Shown here one piece after another: positions 36,588 through 46,613 of a stretch of DNA of 64,000 nucleotides (position 1 is the first letter of the stretch; every line of letters starts with the position of its first letter). The stretch covers positions 434,001 to 498,000 of the forward strand of contig NZ_CP071383.1 of assembly GCF_017348915.1 (NCBI RefSeq), given 5' to 3'. The notes below the pieces were generated by a model. The model had not been told where the DNA came from and did no database searches. It saw nothing but the letters and a program-made list of their open reading frames with translations. This stretch comes from Leclercia pneumoniae. GTDB lineage: Bacteria > Pseudomonadota > Gammaproteobacteria > Enterobacterales > Enterobacteriaceae. The position numbers were made by a program, and so were the translations under genes.

Positions 36588-38243
36588 TTATGACTGCAGC
36601 CACCATACCGCTTCAAACGGGCGCAGCGTCATGGCAGCAGGATGGCTGGCCGTTTCGCTATAGTTGCTTATCACCGTCTGCCATTCCCCCTCTGCGGCCT
36701 CGGGCTGCCAGGACTGGCATGTCCGGCTCATGTTGGCGACCACCATCAATGTTTGTCCCTGCCACTGACGGCGATAACACCAGAGGGAGGGATGTTCGGG
36801 CAGCAGGTCCTGATAATCGCCCCAGGTCAACACTGGCATCGCTTTGCGCAGGGCGATAAGCCGCTGGTAGGTATAAAACACCGAATCGGGATCGTTAAGC
36901 GCCGCCTGCACGTTGATGTCGCGGGTGTTATCGCACAGGGCAATCCAGGGTTCGCCCCCGGTAAAGCCCCCATTGAGGCTGGCATCCCACTGCATCGGGG
37001 TTCGGCTATTGTCGCGGGATTTGCTCGCCAGAATCGCCAGCAGCGCGTCCGCATCGTGTCCGGCGGTGCGCAGTCCGGCAAACATATTGTGGCTCTCTAC
37101 GTCGCGATAGTCGGTAATGCGGGTAAAGTGCGGGTTGGTCATCCCAATCTCTTCACCCTGGTAAATGTATGGCGTGCCCTGCATACCGTGCAGCACCATC
37201 GCCAGCATCTTCGCCGCCGGGACGCGATACTCGCCCTCGTCGCCAAAGCGGGAGACGATGCGCGGCTGATCGTGGTTACACCAGAACAGCGCATTCCACG
37301 CCCGGTTGTGCATCCCCTGCTGCCAGTAGCGGAAGAGGGCTTTGAGCGCCACGTAATCGGGTTGTGCCAGGGTCCATTTCTCGCCGTTGGGATAATCCAC
37401 TTTCAGGTGGTGGAAATTAAAGGTCATGGACAGTTCGCGCCCGTCCAGCGCGGCATACTGCTGGCAGTGCTCTAGCGTGGTGGAGGACATCTCACCCACC
37501 GTCATCAGGTTACGCGGCGTAAAGACGTCGCGGCTCATCTCCTGCAAGTAATCATGAATGCGCGGCCCGTCGGTATAGAAACGACGCCCATCGCCCAGCT
37601 CGTCGTCCGGGAAGGCCTGGTCCTTCGACACCAGGTTAATGACGTCGAGGCGCAGCCCGTCCACGCCGCGATCGGCCCAGAACGCGCAGACTTTTTTTAG
37701 CTCGTTACGCACCGCCGGATTTTCCCAGTTGAGATCGGCCTGCTCAGGGGCAAACAGATGCAGGTAGTACTGCTCGCTCTCCGTATGCCAGCGCCAGGCA
37801 TTGCCGCCAAATTTAGAGCGCCAGTTATTGGGGAGCTGATCCGGGGTGCCGTCGCGCCAGATATAAAACTGTCGGTACGGACTCGCTTTGTTGAGCGACT
37901 CGCGAAACCAGGCGTGCTGCGTGGAGGTATGATTGAAGACCATATCCAGCACGATGCGAATGCCGCGGGCGTGGGCGCCGGCGACCAGCTCATCAAAATC
38001 ATCCAGCGTGCCGTAAGTCGGGTCGATGGCGGTATAGTTCGCCACGTCGTAGCCGTTATCCACCTGCGGGGAGATATAAAACGGGGTGAGCCAGATGGCA
38101 TCAACGCCCAGCGTTTGCAGATAGTCGAGACGCTGCGTCACCCCGCGCAGGTCGCCGGTGCCGGAGCCGGTGGTGTCCTGGAAACTTTTTGGATAGATCT
38201 GGTAGATAACGCCGTTTTGCCACCAGTGGGGAAGGGTAGTCAT
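36588..38243 (-). CDS. treC: Trehalose-6-phosphate hydrolase TreC
   Basis: 551 residues from the ATG at 38243, as in E. coli. A GH13 alpha-amylase-fold enzyme splitting trehalose-6-phosphate into glucose and glucose-6-phosphate in the cytoplasm. The conserved GH13 regions are visible: DMVFNHTS, GLRLDVIN (nucleophile Asp), the VGEMSS general acid Glu, and FWCNHDQPR. It follows treB by 54 bp in the treBC operon under TreR control. Confidence 0.96.
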   Translation of the reverse strand: MTTLPHWWQNGVIYQIYPKSFQDTTGSGTGDLRGVTQRLDYLQTLGVDAIWLTPFYISPQVDNGYDVANYTAIDPTYGTLDDFDELVAGAHARGIRIVLDMVFNHTSTQHAWFRESLNKASPYRQFYIWRDGTPDQLPNNWRSKFGGNAWRWHTESEQYYLHLFAPEQADLNWENPAVRNELKKVCAFWADRGVDGLRLDVINLVSKDQAFPDDELGDGRRFYTDGPRIHDYLQEMSRDVFTPRNLMTVGEMSSTTLEHCQQYAALDGRELSMTFNFHHLKVDYPNGEKWTLAQPDYVALKALFRYWQQGMHNRAWNALFWCNHDQPRIVSRFGDEGEYRVPAAKMLAMVLHGMQGTPYIYQGEEIGMTNPHFTRITDYRDVESHNMFAGLRTAGHDADALLAILASKSRDNSRTPMQWDASLNGGFTGGEPWIALCDNTRDINVQAALNDPDSVFYTYQRLIALRKAMPVLTWGDYQDLLPEHPSLWCYRRQWQGQTLMVVANMSRTCQSWQPEAAEGEWQTVISNYSETASHPAAMTLRPFEAVWWLQS

Positions 38244-38297
38244 AATACGTTCCTGCAAATGCAAATGCGAAGGGGCGCAAGGGCGCCCCGAAAAGAG

Positions 38298-39719
38298 TTA
38301 AATAATCTGCAGCGTGCCCTGGCGGAACTTGCGCTGATACATCACGGTGGTTAACGCCATTGGCACGATAATGGCCACCGCCATCGCCAGCGCGAACACC
38401 TGCCAGAAGTCTGGCTGAATGGAGAGGATACCCGGCAGCCCGCCCACGCCGATGCCGTTCGCCATCACGCCGTTCAGGCCGCACAGCAGCGCCGCCAGAC
38501 CTGAGCCGATCATGGCGCACAGCATTGGGAAGCGGTACTTGAGGTTGATGCCGTACATCGCCGGTTCAGTGACCCCCAGATAGGCAGAGATGGCCGCCGG
38601 AACCGAGATTTCGCGTTCGTTATGTTTGCGGCTCACCAGAATAATGCCGGTCACTGCCGAAGCCTGTGCGATGTTCGACAGGGCAATCAGCGGCCACATC
38701 GGGGTACCGCCCATGCTTTGAATCATCTGCATATCAATAGCGAGGGTGGTCTGGTGCACGCCGGTAATAACCAGCGGCGCATACAAGAAGCCAAACAGCG
38801 CGGCGCCCACCGGGGCGAAGCTGCCGATCATCAGGTGACGCATCGCCCAGGCGACGCCGTCGCCGATCATCCGGCCAAACGGGCCGATAAAGGCATGCGC
38901 GAGGAAGACCGCCAGAATCAACGACGTGACCGGCACCACCACCAGATAGAGGTAATCGGGCACCATGCGTTTTAAACGGGCTTCAATCATGCCCAGCGCC
39001 AGACCAGCCAGCAGTGCCGGGATCACCTGCGCCTGATAGCCTACTTTGGCGATGGTGAATAGGCCGAAGTTCCAGACTTCCGGCACCTGCTGACCCAGTA
39101 AGTAAGCGTTCATTAACTGCGGAGAGACCAGCGTGATACCCAGCACAATCCCCAGAATGGGCGTCCCCCCCATCTTGCGCACCGCCGACCAGCAGATGCC
39201 CACCGGCAGATAGAAGAAGATGGCTTCGCCGATCAGCCACAGAAAGTCATTGATGCTTTGCAGCGTCGGGTAGAGCTGCACCAGGGTCTTGCCGTCGCTC
39301 ATCGGCACATCGCCAATCACGTTGCGGAAGCCCAGAATCAAGCCGCCGCTGATCAACGCAGGCAGCAGCGGGAAGAAGATTTCGGCGAAATGTGAAATGA
39401 GCTGTTCATGCCACTTCATATTCTGTCGCGCCGCTTTTTTGGCCTGCTCTTTATCCGCTGACGCGTGGCCGGTCGTGGCGAGCAGGGCTTTGTAGTAATC
39501 GCCCACCTCGGTACCAATCACGACCTGGAACTGCCCGGCGTTAGTGAAGCACCCTTTCACCATCGACAACTCTTCAATGGCCTTCGGGTTGGCTTTGGCC
39601 GGATCGTTCAGCACGAAGCGCAGGCGGGTAATACAGTGGCTGACGGTGGCGATGTTTTCACGTCCACCAACCAGTACGATCAGCTGATCAATATCGTCTT
39701 GTTTTACTTTACTCATCAT
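38298..39719 (-). CDS. treB: PTS trehalose-specific EIIBC component TreB
   Basis: 473 residues. The N-terminal EIIB domain has the phosphorylation cysteine Cys29 (VSHCITRLRF), and the EIIC membrane domain follows with GITxP-type motifs such as LGVTEPAMYGINLKYRFP. It imports trehalose as trehalose-6-phosphate, taking phosphate from EIIA(Glc). The length and start (MMSKVKQDDI) equal those of E. coli TreB. Confidence 0.96.
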   Translation of the reverse strand: MMSKVKQDDIDQLIVLVGGRENIATVSHCITRLRFVLNDPAKANPKAIEELSMVKGCFTNAGQFQVVIGTEVGDYYKALLATTGHASADKEQAKKAARQNMKWHEQLISHFAEIFFPLLPALISGGLILGFRNVIGDVPMSDGKTLVQLYPTLQSINDFLWLIGEAIFFYLPVGICWSAVRKMGGTPILGIVLGITLVSPQLMNAYLLGQQVPEVWNFGLFTIAKVGYQAQVIPALLAGLALGMIEARLKRMVPDYLYLVVVPVTSLILAVFLAHAFIGPFGRMIGDGVAWAMRHLMIGSFAPVGAALFGFLYAPLVITGVHQTTLAIDMQMIQSMGGTPMWPLIALSNIAQASAVTGIILVSRKHNEREISVPAAISAYLGVTEPAMYGINLKYRFPMLCAMIGSGLAALLCGLNGVMANGIGVGGLPGILSIQPDFWQVFALAMAVAIIVPMALTTVMYQRKFRQGTLQII

Positions 39720-39788
39720 GAAGCCTCATGACACAGGTGTAGGGAAGGAACTGCACGCAAGGCTACTCTTTAAGCAGACGCGCGAAAA

Positions 39789-39802
39789 CGGGAACGTTCC
39801 CG
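39789..39802. promoter_or_regulatory. TreR operator upstream of treB
   Basis: A perfect palindrome CGGGAACGTTCCCG lies 70 bp ahead of the treB start, between treB and treR. It has the dyad centre (AACGTT) typical of LacI-family operators and sits where the E. coli tre operator is. Confidence 0.8.
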
Positions 39803-39841
39803 AAACCCGGCGAAGATCACAATAAACCGTAACGGAAGGGA

Positions 39842-40789
39842 TCAGGAGAGGGTGGCGGGAATGGTAATTCGTCGGGGTTCGCTGCGGCCGGTGATCTGCT
39901 CGATCAGCTGTAAGGCGGCCTGACGACCCGATTCGGCGTAGCCGGGATCGACGGTGATGATCTCCGGGTGCAGGAACTTCATCAAGGGGGTGTTGCCCAC
40001 GCTGGCCAGCTGTAGGTTATCGATGCGCTGCTCTTGTAAGTACTTACTTGCTCCCAGCGCCAGGGTATCAGTGGCGCAGACCAGGGCGGTGGTTTGCGGC
40101 GTAAGCACGGCGGCCACCTGTTCATAGCCCTGCTTCATGCTCAGCCCCGGCAGCGAGGCCACGGCAGGCAACGCCCGTTTTTTACAGAAGGAGAGATAAG
40201 CGTCATACCGGCGCTGGCCGGTGGTGATATCGCTGTGCGGCACCCCCAGATAGCTAATGTGGCGATGGCCGCCCTCATACAGGCGCTGCATCAGCGTCAG
40301 GATCGCCCCTTCGTCGTCATAGCAGACCGAGGCAAACCCGGCGGCATCGCGCGCCATCAGCACCAGCGAGGATTGCCACGGCGCGAGCATCTGCTCTTCT
40401 ATGCCGGAAAAACCAAACAGCACCACGCCGTCGATATTGCGGCGCTGCAGCATGCCGAGGTGCTCTTCCACCATCTGTGGCGAAAACTTACTCTCCATCA
40501 TGATGGGGTCGTAACCCTGCTCATAAAAGGCCGGCAGCATAGTCTGCACCGCCAGGTTTTCCGAGAGAGAGTCGAGACGCGTGACGATGATCGCCACCAC
40601 TTTATCGCTCTGCCCACGCATGGCACGCGCGGAACGAGAAGGGGAGAAGCCATGCTGTTCCATCACCGCCTCGACGCGTTCACGGGTACGCTGGCTGACA
40701 CCGCTTTCGTTATTCAGCACGCGTGAAACGGTCGATTTGCCCACGCCGCTTAAGCGCGCGATGTCTTTGATGGTCAGGCGGTTCTGCAT
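39842..40789 (-). CDS. treR: Trehalose operon repressor TreR
   Basis: 315 residues from the ATG at 40789 (MQNRLTIKDIARLSGVGKST), the E. coli length. LacI/GalR family: N-terminal helix-turn-helix (4-27), hinge, and a periplasmic-binding-like effector domain that senses trehalose-6-phosphate. An in-frame start at 40825 would add 12 unconserved residues. It represses treBC through the CGGGAACGTTCCCG operator. Confidence 0.95.
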   Translation of the reverse strand: MQNRLTIKDIARLSGVGKSTVSRVLNNESGVSQRTRERVEAVMEQHGFSPSRSARAMRGQSDKVVAIIVTRLDSLSENLAVQTMLPAFYEQGYDPIMMESKFSPQMVEEHLGMLQRRNIDGVVLFGFSGIEEQMLAPWQSSLVLMARDAAGFASVCYDDEGAILTLMQRLYEGGHRHISYLGVPHSDITTGQRRYDAYLSFCKKRALPAVASLPGLSMKQGYEQVAAVLTPQTTALVCATDTLALGASKYLQEQRIDNLQLASVGNTPLMKFLHPEIITVDPGYAESGRQAALQLIEQITGRSEPRRITIPATLS

Positions 40790-40970
40790 GCTCTGTTCCC
40801 TGTAATACGACAATGAAGTGATCAATAAGCCTAACAGTCTACCCCATTGGGCTCGTTTAATGGCCTGTTTGGGTCCGGGCCGCGTTGTGCGTCTCCAGAC
40901 TGGCCGTAATAAGTCGGCCCTGTGGAATAGGTTCTAATTCGGGCAGGGGGATCCGCAATGGGCAAAGTCT

Positions 40971-41005
40971 GGTTTACGTTTGGTTTAGTCCCCGGCAATT
41001 ATCAT
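40971..41005 (+). promoter_or_regulatory. PhoP box and -10 element of mgtA
   Basis: A direct repeat GGTTTA-CGTTT-GGTTTA (40971-40987) is a perfect PhoP box. A -10 box TATCAT (41000-41005) lies 12 bp downstream, the typical spacing for PhoP-activated promoters lacking a -35. Transcription would start near 41012, giving a leader of about 270 nt before mgtA. The bases from the treR start to this box (40790-40970) show nothing else recognisable. Confidence 0.9.
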
Positions 41006-41084
41006 ACCGCCCGAAATGTCACTCACGGTATGGTTAAAACCCTATACTGCGCGTCGGCTTACTTTTTTTCTTACCGGAGGCTTT

Positions 41085-41138
41085 ATGGATCCCGATCCCA
41101 CCCCTCTCCCCCGACGGAGAGCCCCTTCACGCCGGTAA
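41085..41138 (+). CDS. mgtL: mgtA leader peptide MgtL
   Basis: A 17-codon ORF, MDPDPTPLPRRRAPSRR, preceded by GGAGG. The first 12 residues match E. coli MgtL (MEPDPTPLPRRR), including its proline codons, while the C-terminal five differ. In E. coli and Salmonella, slow translation of these prolines, or their stalling at low Mg2+, alters leader folding and prevents Rho termination so that mgtA is expressed. The stop codon lies in one arm of a leader hairpin. Confidence 0.88.
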   Translation: MDPDPTPLPRRRAPSRR

Positions 41139-41268
41139 GCCTGTTTTCACTGCCTTACCGGATGCGTAAGGCAGTGACGTCTAAAAACGTCCCTGCATAA
41201 AACAGATCGCCTCTCAGGCGCGGCCTTGTCACGTCTGAAGGATATTCTGCACCCGCTGTTGCGGGTGC
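41132..41268 (+). promoter_or_regulatory. mgtA Mg2+-responsive leader hairpins
   Basis: Two mutually exclusive stems are visible. CCGGTAAG (41132-41139, covering the mgtL stop) can pair with CTTACCGG (41154-41161). Alternatively CACTGCCTTAC (41148-41158) pairs perfectly with GTAAGGCAGTG (41166-41176). A ribosome at the mgtL stop would block the first and favour the second. A third hairpin GCACCCGC-TGTT-GCGGGTGC (41249-41268) lies just before the mgtA ribosome site. Confidence 0.75.
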
Positions 41269-41280
41269 GGGGGACTGACT

Positions 41281-43989
41281 ATGTTCAAAAATTTAACCCA
41301 ACTGCTGTTCAGCCAACTGAGCCGCCACCTGCCGCGTCGTCTGGTACAGCGCGACCCGATGATGACTGGCAAACAGCTGGCCGATGCCACCCTGCCAGAT
41401 AGCCTTTCTGCCCACTGCCTGCGCGTGGCGGCGATGGACGAAGAGACGCTGTGGCACACCTTTGGCAGCCACCCGGAAGGGCTGAATCCTGCCGAGGTGG
41501 CCGCCGTGCGCGAAGCCCATGGCGACAACCAAATTCCGGCGCAACAGCCGGCCCCCTGGTGGCGGCACCTCTGGTCCTGCTACCGCAATCCGTTCAATCT
41601 GCTGCTCACGCTGCTGGGGGTCATCTCCTACGCCACGGAAGATCTCTTTGCCGCCGGGGTGATCGCCCTGATGGTGGCCATCGCCACGCTGTTGAACTTT
41701 GTGCAGGAGGCGCGCTCGACCAAAGCCGCCGATGCCCTGAAAGCGATGGTCAGCAATACCGCCACGGTGTTGCGCGTCATTAATGATAAAGGCGAGAACG
41801 CGTGGTGTGAGTTGCCCGTCGATCAGCTGGTGGCCGGGGATATTGTGAAGCTGGCCGCCGGGGATATGATCCCGGCGGATTTACGCCTGTTGCAGGCAAG
41901 GGATCTGTTCGTGGCCCAGGCTTCGCTCACCGGGGAATCGCTGCCGGTAGAGAAGGTTGCCTGCAGCCGCAACCCGCAGCAAACCCATCCGCTGGAGTGC
42001 GATACCCTCTGCTTTATGGGCACCACGGTGGTAAGCGGTACAGCACAAGCGATGGTGATCGCCACCGGCGGCAATACCTGGTTCGGCCAGCTTGCCGGGC
42101 GCGTCAGCGAGCAGCAGAGTGAACCCAATGCCTTCCAGCAGGGGATTGGCCGCGTCAGCATGCTGCTGATCCGCTTTATGCTGGTGATGACCCCCATCGT
42201 GCTGGTGATCAACGGTTACACCAAAGGCGACTGGTGGGAGGCGGCGCTGTTTGCTCTGTCAGTGGCCGTGGGCTTAACCCCGGAGATGCTGCCGATGATT
42301 GTCACCTCCACGCTGGCGCGCGGGGCGGTGAAGCTTTCAAAGCAAAAAGTGATTGTTAAACACCTCGACGCCATTCAGAACTTTGGCGCCATGGATATCC
42401 TCTGCACCGACAAAACCGGCACCCTGACGCAGGATAAAATCGTGCTGGAGAACCACACGGATATCTCCGGCAAAAGCAGCGAGCGCGTGCTGCACAGCGC
42501 CTGGCTGAACAGTTACTACCAGACCGGGCTGAAAAACCTGCTCGACGTGGCGGTACTGGAAGGGGTGGACGAAACCGCCGCGCGGACGCTCTCTGCCCGC
42601 TGGCAAAAAGTGGACGAGATCCCCTTCGACTTTGAACGCCGTCGTATGTCGGTGGTGGTCAGCGAGCAGGAGGATGTGCATACGCTTATCTGCAAAGGGG
42701 CGTTGCAGGAGGTCCTCGCGGTCTCGACCCACGTGCGTCATAACGGCAACGTAGTGCCGCTGGATGAGAGCATGCTGCGCCGCATCGCCCGGGTGACCGA
42801 TACCCTGAACCGTCAGGGGCTGCGGGTGGTGGCGGTGGCGACAAAACGGCTGCCTGCGCGCGAGGGGGATTACCAGCGTATCGATGAATCGGATCTGATC
42901 CTCGAAGGCTATATCGCCTTCCTCGATCCGCCGAAAGAGACCACCGCTCCGGCGCTGAAGGCGCTGAAGGCTTCCGGCATCACGGTAAAAATCCTCACCG
43001 GCGACAGCGAGCTGGTGGCCGCCAAAGTGTGCCGCGACGTAGGGCTGGACGCGGGCGACGTGGTGACAGGCAGCGATATCGAACGGCTTTCAGACGATGA
43101 ACTGGCCGCGCTGGCTAAACGTACCACCCTGTTTGCGCGCCTGACGCCTATGCACAAAGAGCGCATCGTTACCCTGCTGAAGCGCGAAGGGCACGTGGTG
43201 GGCTTTATGGGGGATGGTATTAACGACGCCCCGGCGCTACGGGCGGCCGACATCGGTATCTCCGTGGACGGCGCGGTCGATATCGCGCGGGAAGCGGCAG
43301 ATATTATCCTGCTGGAAAAAAGCCTGATGGTGCTGGAAGAGGGGGTCATCGAAGGACGCCGCACCTTTGCCAACATGCTGAAATACATCAAGATGACCGC
43401 AAGCTCCAACTTCGGTAACGTCTTTAGCGTGCTGGTTGCCAGCGCCTTCCTGCCGTTTTTACCGATGCTGCCGCTGCACCTGCTGATTCAGAACCTGATG
43501 TATGACGTGTCGCAGGTCGCGATCCCGTTCGATAACGTCGACGAGGAGCAGATCCGCAAACCCCAGCGCTGGAATCCGGCGGATTTGGGACGCTTTATGC
43601 TCTTCTTTGGCCCGATCAGTTCGATCTTCGACATCCTGACCTTCTGCCTGATGTGGTTTGTGTTCCATGCCAACGTGCCGGAAGCGCAGACGCTATTCCA
43701 GTCCGGCTGGTTTGTGGTCGGGCTGCTGTCGCAGACGCTGATTGTGCATATGATCCGTACCCGCCGCATCCCGTTTATCCAGAGCCGTGCGGCCTGGCCG
43801 CTGATCCTGATGACCGGGCTGGTGATGCTGCTGGGCATTGCGCTGCCGTTCTCGCCGCTGGCGAGTTATCTGCAGTTACAGGCGCTGCCGCTGAGCTACT
43901 TCCCGTGGCTGGTGGCGATCCTGGCCGGGTACATGGTGTTGACCCAGATGGTTAAAGGGTTCTATAGCCGCCGTTATGGCTGGCAGTAA
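41281..43989 (+). CDS. mgtA: Magnesium-importing P-type ATPase MgtA
   Basis: 902 residues (E. coli 898). P3B-type ATPase that moves Mg2+ into the cytoplasm. Motifs include the actuator LTGESLPV (216-223), phosphorylated Asp377 in CTDKTGTLT, the nucleotide domain KGALQE, and the hinge GDGINDAPAL, with ten membrane segments. The N-terminal 40 residues are the most diverged part. Expression should be controlled by PhoP, MgtL and the leader hairpins upstream. Confidence 0.97.
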   Translation: MFKNLTQLLFSQLSRHLPRRLVQRDPMMTGKQLADATLPDSLSAHCLRVAAMDEETLWHTFGSHPEGLNPAEVAAVREAHGDNQIPAQQPAPWWRHLWSCYRNPFNLLLTLLGVISYATEDLFAAGVIALMVAIATLLNFVQEARSTKAADALKAMVSNTATVLRVINDKGENAWCELPVDQLVAGDIVKLAAGDMIPADLRLLQARDLFVAQASLTGESLPVEKVACSRNPQQTHPLECDTLCFMGTTVVSGTAQAMVIATGGNTWFGQLAGRVSEQQSEPNAFQQGIGRVSMLLIRFMLVMTPIVLVINGYTKGDWWEAALFALSVAVGLTPEMLPMIVTSTLARGAVKLSKQKVIVKHLDAIQNFGAMDILCTDKTGTLTQDKIVLENHTDISGKSSERVLHSAWLNSYYQTGLKNLLDVAVLEGVDETAARTLSARWQKVDEIPFDFERRRMSVVVSEQEDVHTLICKGALQEVLAVSTHVRHNGNVVPLDESMLRRIARVTDTLNRQGLRVVAVATKRLPAREGDYQRIDESDLILEGYIAFLDPPKETTAPALKALKASGITVKILTGDSELVAAKVCRDVGLDAGDVVTGSDIERLSDDELAALAKRTTLFARLTPMHKERIVTLLKREGHVVGFMGDGINDAPALRAADIGISVDGAVDIAREAADIILLEKSLMVLEEGVIEGRRTFANMLKYIKMTASSNFGNVFSVLVASAFLPFLPMLPLHLLIQNLMYDVSQVAIPFDNVDEEQIRKPQRWNPADLGRFMLFFGPISSIFDILTFCLMWFVFHANVPEAQTLFQSGWFVVGLLSQTLIVHMIRTRRIPFIQSRAAWPLILMTGLVMLLGIALPFSPLASYLQLQALPLSYFPWLVAILAGYMVLTQMVKGFYSRRYGWQ

Positions 43990-44002
43990 GCGTTTTAACA
44001 AT

Positions 44003-44030
44003 AAATGGCAACCCCGGTTGCCATTTTACT
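44003..44030 (+). terminator. Intrinsic terminator of mgtA
   Basis: An 11-bp perfect stem AAATGGCAACC-CC-GGTTGCCATTT with a T-rich 3' side, 14 bp after the stop. Confidence 0.85.
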
Positions 44031-44192
44031 CTTTCCACGCAGCACATTGCGGTAAGCACTCCTCAAACAGACCCCTATTTTTTCCTAAATTAGACAGGCT
44101 GTGATCTACGTCATCCTGTTAGCTTGACCCCTAATATGGGTAATGTTAACAAAATGTTTTACTTTTTTTGGCCCGTCAAATAAGGAACTTTC

Positions 44193-46577
44193 ATGTTACG
44201 GTACAGCCTCTTAACCGCCGGGCTTATGCTCGGCGCGTCTGCGTTTGCCTCCCCGGTGGGCGATCTTCCCCTGATGCCCTGGCCGGCAAAGGTAGAGCAT
44301 CCCGCCACGCAGGGCGCGCTGGTGCTGACCAATCAGGTCGCGGTCAAGGTCAGCGGAGACGATCTCAGCGATGCCGTGACCCGTCTGCGCGATCGCATTG
44401 CGCTGCAAACCGGCTGGACGTTACAGCCGCAGCCCGCCAACCCGGATAAGCCGACCATCACCATTACCGTTGCCCGCAAGGTGGACGCGCTGCCAAAGCC
44501 GGACAGCGATGAGAGTTACAAACTGACCGTCAACGCGAATGGCGTGGCTATTACCGCAAATACCCGCTTCGGCGCGCTGCGGGCGATGGAAACCCTGTTG
44601 CAACTGATTCAGAACGGCCCGGAAAACACCGCGCTGCCGTGGGTCTCGATTGAAGATGAGCCGCGCTTCCCCTGGCGTGGCCTGCTGCTCGACTCTGCCC
44701 GTCACTTTATTCCGCTGGAGGCGATCAAACGTCAGATCGACGGCATGGCGGCGGCGAAACTTAACGTGCTGCACTGGCACCTCACCGACGATCAGGGCTG
44801 GCGCTTTACTTCGAAGCGTTATCCAAAGCTGACCCAGCTCGCCAGCGACGGGCTGTTCTATACCCCGGAGCAGATGCGTGAGGTGGTCAAGTACGCCGCC
44901 GCGCGGGGGATCCGCGTGGTGCCTGAAATAGACATGCCAGGCCACGCCTCGGCAATTGCGGTGGCCTATCCTGAGCTGATGAGCGCCCCCGGCCCGTATG
45001 AGATGGAGCGTCACTGGGGCGTGCTGAAGCCGGTACTCGATCCGACCAAAGAGGCGACTTATACCTTCGCGGCGGCGATGGTCAGCGAACTGGCGGCGAT
45101 CTTCCCCGATCCTTATCTGCACATCGGCGGGGATGAGGTGGACGACAGCCAGTGGAAAGCCAATGCCAGGATCCAGCAGTTTATGCGCGACAACAAGCTG
45201 GCCGACAGCCACGCGCTGCAGGCGTATTTCAACCGCAAGCTGGAGACCATCCTCGAGAAAAATCAGCGCCAGATGGTGGGCTGGGACGAAATCTTCCACC
45301 CGGATCTGCCAAAAAGCATCCTGATCCAGTCCTGGCAGGGGCAGGACGCACTGGGGGAAGTGGCGAAGCAGGGGTATAAGGGCATCCTCTCCACCGGTTT
45401 TTATCTCGATCAGCCACAAAGCACCGCTTATCACTACCGCAACGAAGTGGTGCCCGAGGGGCTCAATAATGTGGATGTGATCACCGACAACGACAGCGCC
45501 CAGAGCTGGTCATTTAGCATGCCGCGTCTGAAAGGCAAGCCGGTAGAGGGCAGCTTTACGCTGATGACCGGCGAGAAAGGCTGGCGCGGATTTATCGATT
45601 TCAACGGTAAATCCCGTCGGGCGGTAAACGACATTGAGTGGCGCGCCGACAATCAGGTGAGCTTCACGGTGGATACCTGGATGGGGGAAACCCGCCCGGT
45701 TATCACCGTTACGGATGATAAGCTCAGCGGCTACTTCCTGGTGGGCAATGTACGCTATCCGGTGACCGGTGCCCGCCTGGATGCGGTGCCGAAGGGGATC
45801 ACGCCCGCCGTTCCGGATACCGCGCAACAGGCGAACCTGCTGGGTGGCGAAGTGGCGTTGTGGGCCGAGAACGTGGCCGCGCCGGTGCTGGATATCAAGC
45901 TCTGGCCGCGGGCGTTTGCGGTGGCGGAGCGGCTATGGTCGGCGAAAGAGGTGACGGACATCGACAACATGTACACCCGCCTGCAGGCGATGGACACCTG
46001 GAGCACCGTCTCTGCAGGCCTGCAGCAGCATAGCCAGCAGCAGACGCAGTTTATCCGCCTGGCAAATAATACCGATACCGTGGCGCTGCAAATTCTCGCC
46101 CAGGCGCTGGAGCCCGCGCAGTATTACACGCGCCAGCACCTGAAGTTCCAGGCAGGCAACTACCATCAGTTCGAGCCGCTGAACCGCTACGCGGATGCCC
46201 TGAGTGCGGAAAGTCATACCGTGCGTCAGATGAACAAGTGGGCGGAACGTCTGGTGAGCGATGCCGAAGACAACGAAAGCGCCGACGCGCTGCGGCATGT
46301 CTTTACCCGCTGGCAGAGCAACACCAGCGATGCGCTGGCGCTCAGCGAAAGCAACTATCAGTTAAAAGCGCTGAAGCCGGTGATTCAGGAGGTGGATAAG
46401 TTGTCGTCCATTGGCCTGCGGCTCACCGATCTGGTGGCGCGACAAGGGACGCTGGATGATGCCGAGATTGCCTCAATTCAGCGCGAACTGGATGGTGCGG
46501 CACAGATTCAGGATGAGGTGGTGATCGCGGTAGTCTATCCGCTGGAAAAACTGCTGCGCGCGACGCGCAATCAGTAA
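44193..46577 (+). CDS. Exported GH20 beta-N-acetylhexosaminidase
   Basis: 794 residues. A signal peptide (1-19, ASAFA-SPVGD) is followed by a GH20b N-terminal domain (about 24-150), the GH20 catalytic barrel with the catalytic pair Asp314-Glu315 in HIGGDEVDD, and a C-terminal extension of about 200 helical residues. A lectin-like insert (about 450-525) interrupts the barrel near SWSFSMPRLKG. It removes terminal GlcNAc from chitooligosaccharides or glycans in the periplasm or outside. It is next to a chitin-monooxygenase gene, which suggests chitin use. Absent at this place in E. coli K-12. Confidence 0.9.
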   Translation: MLRYSLLTAGLMLGASAFASPVGDLPLMPWPAKVEHPATQGALVLTNQVAVKVSGDDLSDAVTRLRDRIALQTGWTLQPQPANPDKPTITITVARKVDALPKPDSDESYKLTVNANGVAITANTRFGALRAMETLLQLIQNGPENTALPWVSIEDEPRFPWRGLLLDSARHFIPLEAIKRQIDGMAAAKLNVLHWHLTDDQGWRFTSKRYPKLTQLASDGLFYTPEQMREVVKYAAARGIRVVPEIDMPGHASAIAVAYPELMSAPGPYEMERHWGVLKPVLDPTKEATYTFAAAMVSELAAIFPDPYLHIGGDEVDDSQWKANARIQQFMRDNKLADSHALQAYFNRKLETILEKNQRQMVGWDEIFHPDLPKSILIQSWQGQDALGEVAKQGYKGILSTGFYLDQPQSTAYHYRNEVVPEGLNNVDVITDNDSAQSWSFSMPRLKGKPVEGSFTLMTGEKGWRGFIDFNGKSRRAVNDIEWRADNQVSFTVDTWMGETRPVITVTDDKLSGYFLVGNVRYPVTGARLDAVPKGITPAVPDTAQQANLLGGEVALWAENVAAPVLDIKLWPRAFAVAERLWSAKEVTDIDNMYTRLQAMDTWSTVSAGLQQHSQQQTQFIRLANNTDTVALQILAQALEPAQYYTRQHLKFQAGNYHQFEPLNRYADALSAESHTVRQMNKWAERLVSDAEDNESADALRHVFTRWQSNTSDALALSESNYQLKALKPVIQEVDKLSSIGLRLTDLVARQGTLDDAEIASIQRELDGAAQIQDEVVIAVVYPLEKLLRATRNQ

Positions 46578-46583
46578 AAAAAT

Positions 46584-46605
46584 CCCTCTCCCGGGTGGGA
46601 GAGGG
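46584..46605. repeat. Palindromic repeat unit after the hexosaminidase
   Basis: CCCTCTCCC-GGGT-GGGAGAGGG lies 7 bp after the GH20 stop and just before the convergent monooxygenase fragment. It may double as the terminator of both. Confidence 0.7.
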
Positions 46606-46613
46606 AAGGGGTG

